A stretch of DNA of 64,000 nucleotides from Cercophora sp. LCS_1. Its lineage: Eukaryota; Ascomycota; Sordariomycetes; Sordariales; Lasiosphaeriaceae. The first letter of the stretch is position 1, and each line of letters starts with the position of its first letter. A program made the position numbers and the translations under genes. The notes beneath the pieces are model-generated. The model was not told the origin of the DNA. It made no database searches and worked only from the letters and a program-made list of their open reading frames with translations. Location of the stretch: contig JAPZLL010000031.1 in NCBI GenBank assembly GCA_036250225.1, forward strand, positions 124,001-188,000, given 5' to 3'. Shown one piece after another: positions 59,901-64,000 of this stretch.

Positions 59901-60889
59901 CTGGGATTGGAAAAGCGAGATTGGGTGGACGTCAAGAACCTGAGGAAGAGATTCGGCTCCGGTGGATCCAACAAACTCGGAGACCCGGAACTCTGGCTCT
60001 GGAGGAGGGATCGTATTCGGGAGCTAAACTCAGCAGATGGGTCCACCGAAACCCCGATTCGTATTGAAGGATACTATGTTCCCAATCCCTCGGGATGCGC
60101 TAGAACGGAGGGTGTTAACAAGATTCTCAACTCTGAGAAGTCCAAGTACCTTCCGCACCATATCAAGGTCAAGAAGGCGAGAGAGGAACGCCAGGCCAAT
60201 GCCGCCAAAACTGGGAAGGACGCAGTTCTCGCTGCGGCCGAGGCAGCACGCCTGGCCGCTGAGAGTCTCGTCGCCAAAGGAAACTCTCGCGCCAACCGTG
60301 TCAACAACCGTCGCTTTGTTGCTGATCTCAATGACCAGAGAAGAACACTTGGGCAAGATTCAGACGTGCTGCGGTTTAATCAGCTCAAAAAACGAAAGAA
60401 GCCCGTCAAGTTTGCAAGGTCGGCCATTCACAACTGGGGGTTGTACGCGATGGAGAACATTCCCAAGGACGACATGATTATTGAGTACGTCGGTGAAGAG
60501 GTGCGGCAGCAGATTGCGGACTTGCGAGAGCATCGATATCTTAAGAGCGGCATCGGGAGCAGCTACCTCTTCCGTATCGATGACAACACGGTCATCGATG
60601 CGACCAAGAAAGGTGGCATTGCTCGGTTCATCAACCACAGCTGCATGCCAAACTGCACGGCCAAAATCATCAAAGTCGAGGGGAGCAAGAGAATCGTCAT
60701 CTATGCGCTTCGAGACATTGCTCAGAGTAAGTTGATTCCTAAACTCACTTTTAAACTGACGTGTCAGCTGACAAACGAACCACAGACGAAGAGTTAACAT
60801 ACGATTATAAATTCGAACGTGAGATTGGGAGTCTGGATCGGATCCCGTGCTTGTGTGGCACCGCGGCATGCAAAGGATTCCTCAACTAA
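56909..60889 (+). CDS. SET1: Histone H3-K4 methyltransferase Set1 (COMPASS)
   Basis: Exons 56909-57595, 57687-60726 and 60786-60889 give 1276 aa. A disordered N-terminus is followed by an RRM (about residues 288-370, QILVTGFNPLIAFPKVVAVFAVYGD...GFATFRF) and a second RRM-like SET-associated domain (about 458-540, YIFIAKDYVPVLFSTILHMKKRL). A long acidic/basic linker leads to the N-SET domain (about 935-1075, RDWVDVKNLRKRFG...ELWLWRRDRIRELN) and the SET domain (GIARFINHSCMPNCTAKII, EELTYDYKFE). The post-SET zinc motif closes it (PCLCGTAACKGFLN). Family knowledge: Set1 is the catalytic core of COMPASS, methylating H3 lysine 4 at active promoters. The last 59-nt intron splits the SET domain just before NEELTYDY; the last exon is only 104 nt. 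Confidence 0.97.
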
Positions 60890-62279
60890 TCCCCTAATTT
60901 TCTGGTTTGGGGCAACTCCATGATCATTGGGTTGGCAAAACACTGAACTCATGATAGTGATGACGGGCGGGTTTTCTAACAAGTCTTTGAGCATTTGCAA
61001 AGCGAGCTAATTTCGACGCCCTTGATTTGGATCCAGTTCTTTTCACCGACAATAATGGAACTGGGCTTGGTCCTTATATATTCTTGCATTGATGGTGCTG
61101 GCTGGTGGCGAGGATGATGCATCGGAGTGGGCAATATGCCCTTTTCAGCTTTTATCGACATCCTTTCCGACATTGCCAACTTTACTACAAGGCTGGCGGT
61201 GCTCGATCAAGTTCAGGGAAGGTTGGGGCGTTTTCTTTTTCTTTTGGTATGGGAGTTCGATGTGCTGTCATGGTCAGGACATGCAACAAGGTCTATTCTC
61301 AAGGCTTCGGGAACGGGAGAGATTGGGGCTTGTCCTGCAAATCATTTGTGGCTTTCAACGAGCCAAGGGGAAGATGTCGCTCAACGGACCGACATCGGTG
61401 CTTTGGGGCAACAGTGTCCTGGAGCAAGTAAGCCTCGGCCAAGGGTGACAGGAGAGTCGCATGTATTGTACATACGGTCAACGGAGTGCTGGCTGGGAAA
61501 AGGGCTCGGGGGCCTTGGGTCGGGCGTTGACAAACTGGTAATAGAGGTAGAATTCCAGATGACGGATGGACTTGAAGTTCCGAATCTCGAGACCGCACTT
61601 GCAACAACAATTGTCGTCCTAAATCCGCACAAGTAAACCACAACAATCTTCTCCAATTGGGCAATTGGCGCCGCTGATAAATATCATCGATGGGTCTTTG
61701 CTATAATAGGCAAGATATCGCAGGGCCTGGCGGCAGAGCCCCAAACGCCCCTCAGTACGCAGCAGGGATTCCACGACAACTTGCCTTCATCAACATCGAC
61801 TCGCGCGCAACCAGGACGCGACAACACAATTGTACATGCAAGTGGGACTTCGGCCGCGGTTGAAAGCGCGACCTTCGCTGGTTGAACTTCTCGTTCGTGG
61901 CCAAAGAGCCAACAGTAGGCGAAATAGAAGCGGCAGCAGCGATTTGAGGAGGAGAAACAGCGACCTGGACGAACGCGTCCCTGCATCATCGCCTCCACCC
62001 ACGCCATCGGCTGGCGCCGCCCCGCCGGTCTCCGCACTCAGCCAACCCGAGCACAAGGAGCTTGAGCCAGGTCTTGCGCAAGCTGCAGCCCTCCCACTTC
62101 CACCATCACCACTCAAAGCTTCGCCAACCTCACCATCGCCGCTGACCCCCTCTTTTGCGCCGTCAGATTTCAGCACAGTCGATTCCATCGATCCAGTTAT
62201 TGTCTCACAACCTCCTCCCGTACCCCCTGGAAACCCTCTTACTGCCACGACCTCGGCAGCGTCAATTCCCTCGCTGAAG
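60890..62279. other. Intergenic region SET1 to VMA1, with long VMA1 leader
   Basis: 1.39 kb. The left part is the SET1 3' flank. An AT-rich ATAAATAT near 61677 could be a TATA element. From 61836 to the VMA1 start a frame is open without stops and in frame with VMA1; it is Pro/Ser/Ala-rich (see finding). Otherwise no feature seen. Confidence 0.5.
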
Positions 62280-64000
62280 ATGGCGCCCGTAAGCTTGCGT
62301 CCCCTCCTTTCCGATATCTCTGTCAGCCCAGAGAAACTTCTACGATGCTGATCACCCTTTCGGGATCTTAGTCCAAAAAAGATGGCGCGAAAGATGGATT
62401 CCATACGGGTAAGCAGTTCCCCGTCCGCAAAGCGGCTGTAGCTCACAAGGCGCTTCCCTAGGCAAGATCTACTCGGTGTCAGGGTCAGTCCTCAAGCTCC
62501 CGAATCTTGCGGCCCCCACCCTCCGGCGCCCCAAAGTGTCTAACGAAACTCTAGCCCTGTTGTTATCGCCGAGGATATGATTGGTGTTGCTATGTATGAG
62601 TTGGTACGACGCCCTTCAGCGTTCTTGGTTATCGCATGGGTGGGAGGCTGGCTAACTGCGGGAATAGGTCAAAGTAGGACATGACAAGCTTGCCGGTGAG
62701 GTCATTCGAATCAATGGTGATCAGGCAACCATTCAGGTCTACGAGGAGACAGGTGCGAAGCCCCTCCCATTCAGCTTTACTACCTACCAGTTCACGACTA
62801 ACACCTGCCCGTCTCTAGCTGGCGTCACCGTTGGCGATCCCGTGGAACGGACCGGCAAGCCTCTTTCTGTAGAGCTTGGCCCCGGTCTTCTCAACAACAT
62901 TTACGACGGTATCCAGCGTCCTCTGGACAAAATCTCGAAAATGGTACAGAGCATCTACATCCCGCGCGGTATTGCCGCGCCCGCCCTCGACCGTGAAAAG
63001 AAGTGGGAGTTCACCCCGACGTTGAAGGTCGGCGACCACATCTCTGGAGGTGATGTCTGGGGAACTGTCTTCGAAAATTCGTTCATCACAGTCCACAAGA
63101 TCCTCTTCCCTCCCCGGGCCCGTGGCACCATCACCAAGATTGCCGATAAGGGTAGCTACACGGTCGCGGAAAAGATTCTTGAGGTCGAATTCGACGGCAA
63201 GAAGACAGAATACGGCATGATGCAGACGTGGCCGGTACGAGTGCCGCGCCCAACCACAGAGAAGCATTCGGCCGACAAGCCATTCCTCGTTGGGCAGCGT
63301 GTGCTTGACGCCCTCTTCCCTTCCGTTCAGGGTGGCACGGTTGCAATCCCCGGTGCGTTTGGCTGTGGCAAAACGGTCATTTCCCAGTCAGTCTCCAAGT
63401 TCTCCAACAGCGATGTCATTGTTTACGTTGGATGTGGAGAGCGCGGTAACGAAATGGCTGAAGTCTTGAAGGATTTCCCTGAGCTCACCATCGAGGTGGA
63501 TGGTCGCAAGGAGCCTATCATGAAGCGCACTACCCTTATCGCCAACACTTCGAACATGCCTGTCGCTGCCCGTGAGGCTTCAATTTACACGGGAATTACC
63601 GTTGCCGAGTACTTCAGGGACCAGGGCATGAACGTGGCCATGATGGCTGACTCGTCTTCCCGTTGGGCCGAAGCTTTGAGAGAACTCTCAGGTCGTTTGG
63701 GAGAGATGCCCGCTGATCAGGGTTTCCCCGCCTACCTGTCTGCCAAGCTCGCCTCTTTCTACGAGCGCGCCGGAAAGGTACAGGCGCTTGGTAGCCCCGC
63801 ACGCGAGGGCAGTGTCAGCATCGTGGGCGCCGTCTCGCCACCTGGTGGTGACTTCTCGGACCCCGTCACATCGGCAACGCTCGGTATCGTGCAGGTGTTC
63901 TGGGGTCTCGACAAGAAGCTGGCGCAGCGCAAGCATTTCCCGTCAATCAACACTTCAGTCAGCTACAGCAAGTACACCATGACTCTGGATAAGTGGTATG
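62280..64000 (+). CDS. VMA1: V-type proton ATPase catalytic subunit A (3' truncated by window edge)
   Basis: Exons 62280-62288, 62372-62408, 62462-62483, 62555-62603, 62668-62752 and 62819 to beyond 64000; the first 461 residues are visible. Three of the coding exons are only 9, 37 and 22 nt. The spliced N-terminus reads MAPSKKDGAKDGFHTGKIYSVSGPVVIAEDM. The Walker A loop is GAFGCGKT and the Walker B region is VAMMADSSSRWAEALRE; SPPGGDFSDPVT follows. It is the ATP-hydrolysing subunit of the V1 sector that acidifies vacuoles and endosomes. The VYVGCGERGNEM junction, where yeast VMA1 carries its intein, is uninterrupted. The start at 62280 has A at -3 and G at +4; an in-frame ATG at 61836 would add 148 residues. 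Confidence 0.96.

Overview
The window is nuclear DNA of a filamentous ascomycete, most likely a Sordariomycete and plausibly Sordariales. Protein-coding genes carry short introns (about 48-138 nt) with GTRNGT-type donors, CTRAC branch points and YAG acceptors. Genes lie on both strands with no operons. The gene set includes an NADP-glutamate dehydrogenase of the Neurospora am type, an Rds1-type secreted ferritin-like protein, a COT-1/NDR-type Ssd1 homologue and SET1. All exon structures here were built by hand from splice signals, reading phase and remembered family conservation. No alignment or RNA evidence was available.

Layout. 1-66 may be the 3' end of a gene running in from the left, followed by about 5.6 kb without a recognisable gene. 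5.6-17.3 kb holds a bZIP-like basic-region protein (+), ER alpha-glucosidase I (GH63, +), a Gyp7-type Rab GAP (-) and Mso1 (-). 17.9-21.2 kb is the DNA polymerase delta catalytic subunit (+). 25.3-26.8 kb is NADP-GDH (+), set between non-coding stretches of about 4.0 and 3.7 kb. 30.5-36.7 kb holds a 1400-residue GMC oxidoreductase / alpha-beta hydrolase fusion (+) and an Rds1-like protein (-). From 39.5 kb the window is dense housekeeping DNA: Ssd1 (-), Gle1 (+), Tlg1 SNARE (-), ER cyclophilin B with a possible alternative membrane-anchoring last exon (+), Trm112 (+), Big1 (-), Rrp17 (+), tropomyosin (-), a securin-like protein (+), Set1 (+) and V-ATPase subunit A (+, cut by the right edge).

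Functional themes. Secretory pathway and trafficking: glucosidase I, cyclophilin B, Gyp7, Mso1, Tlg1, Big1, V-ATPase. Nucleus, chromosome and RNA: Pol delta, Set1, securin, Gle1, Trm112, Rrp17, Ssd1. Cytoskeleton: tropomyosin. Nitrogen assimilation: GDH. Most are single-copy conserved genes. The points most worth a second look are the oxidoreductase-hydrolase fusion with a Cys nucleophile elbow, the missing fourth zinc ligand in Pol delta CysA, the two possible C-termini of cyclophilin B, and an in-frame 148-codon upstream extension of VMA1. No transposon, tRNA, rRNA or CRISPR element was recognised.
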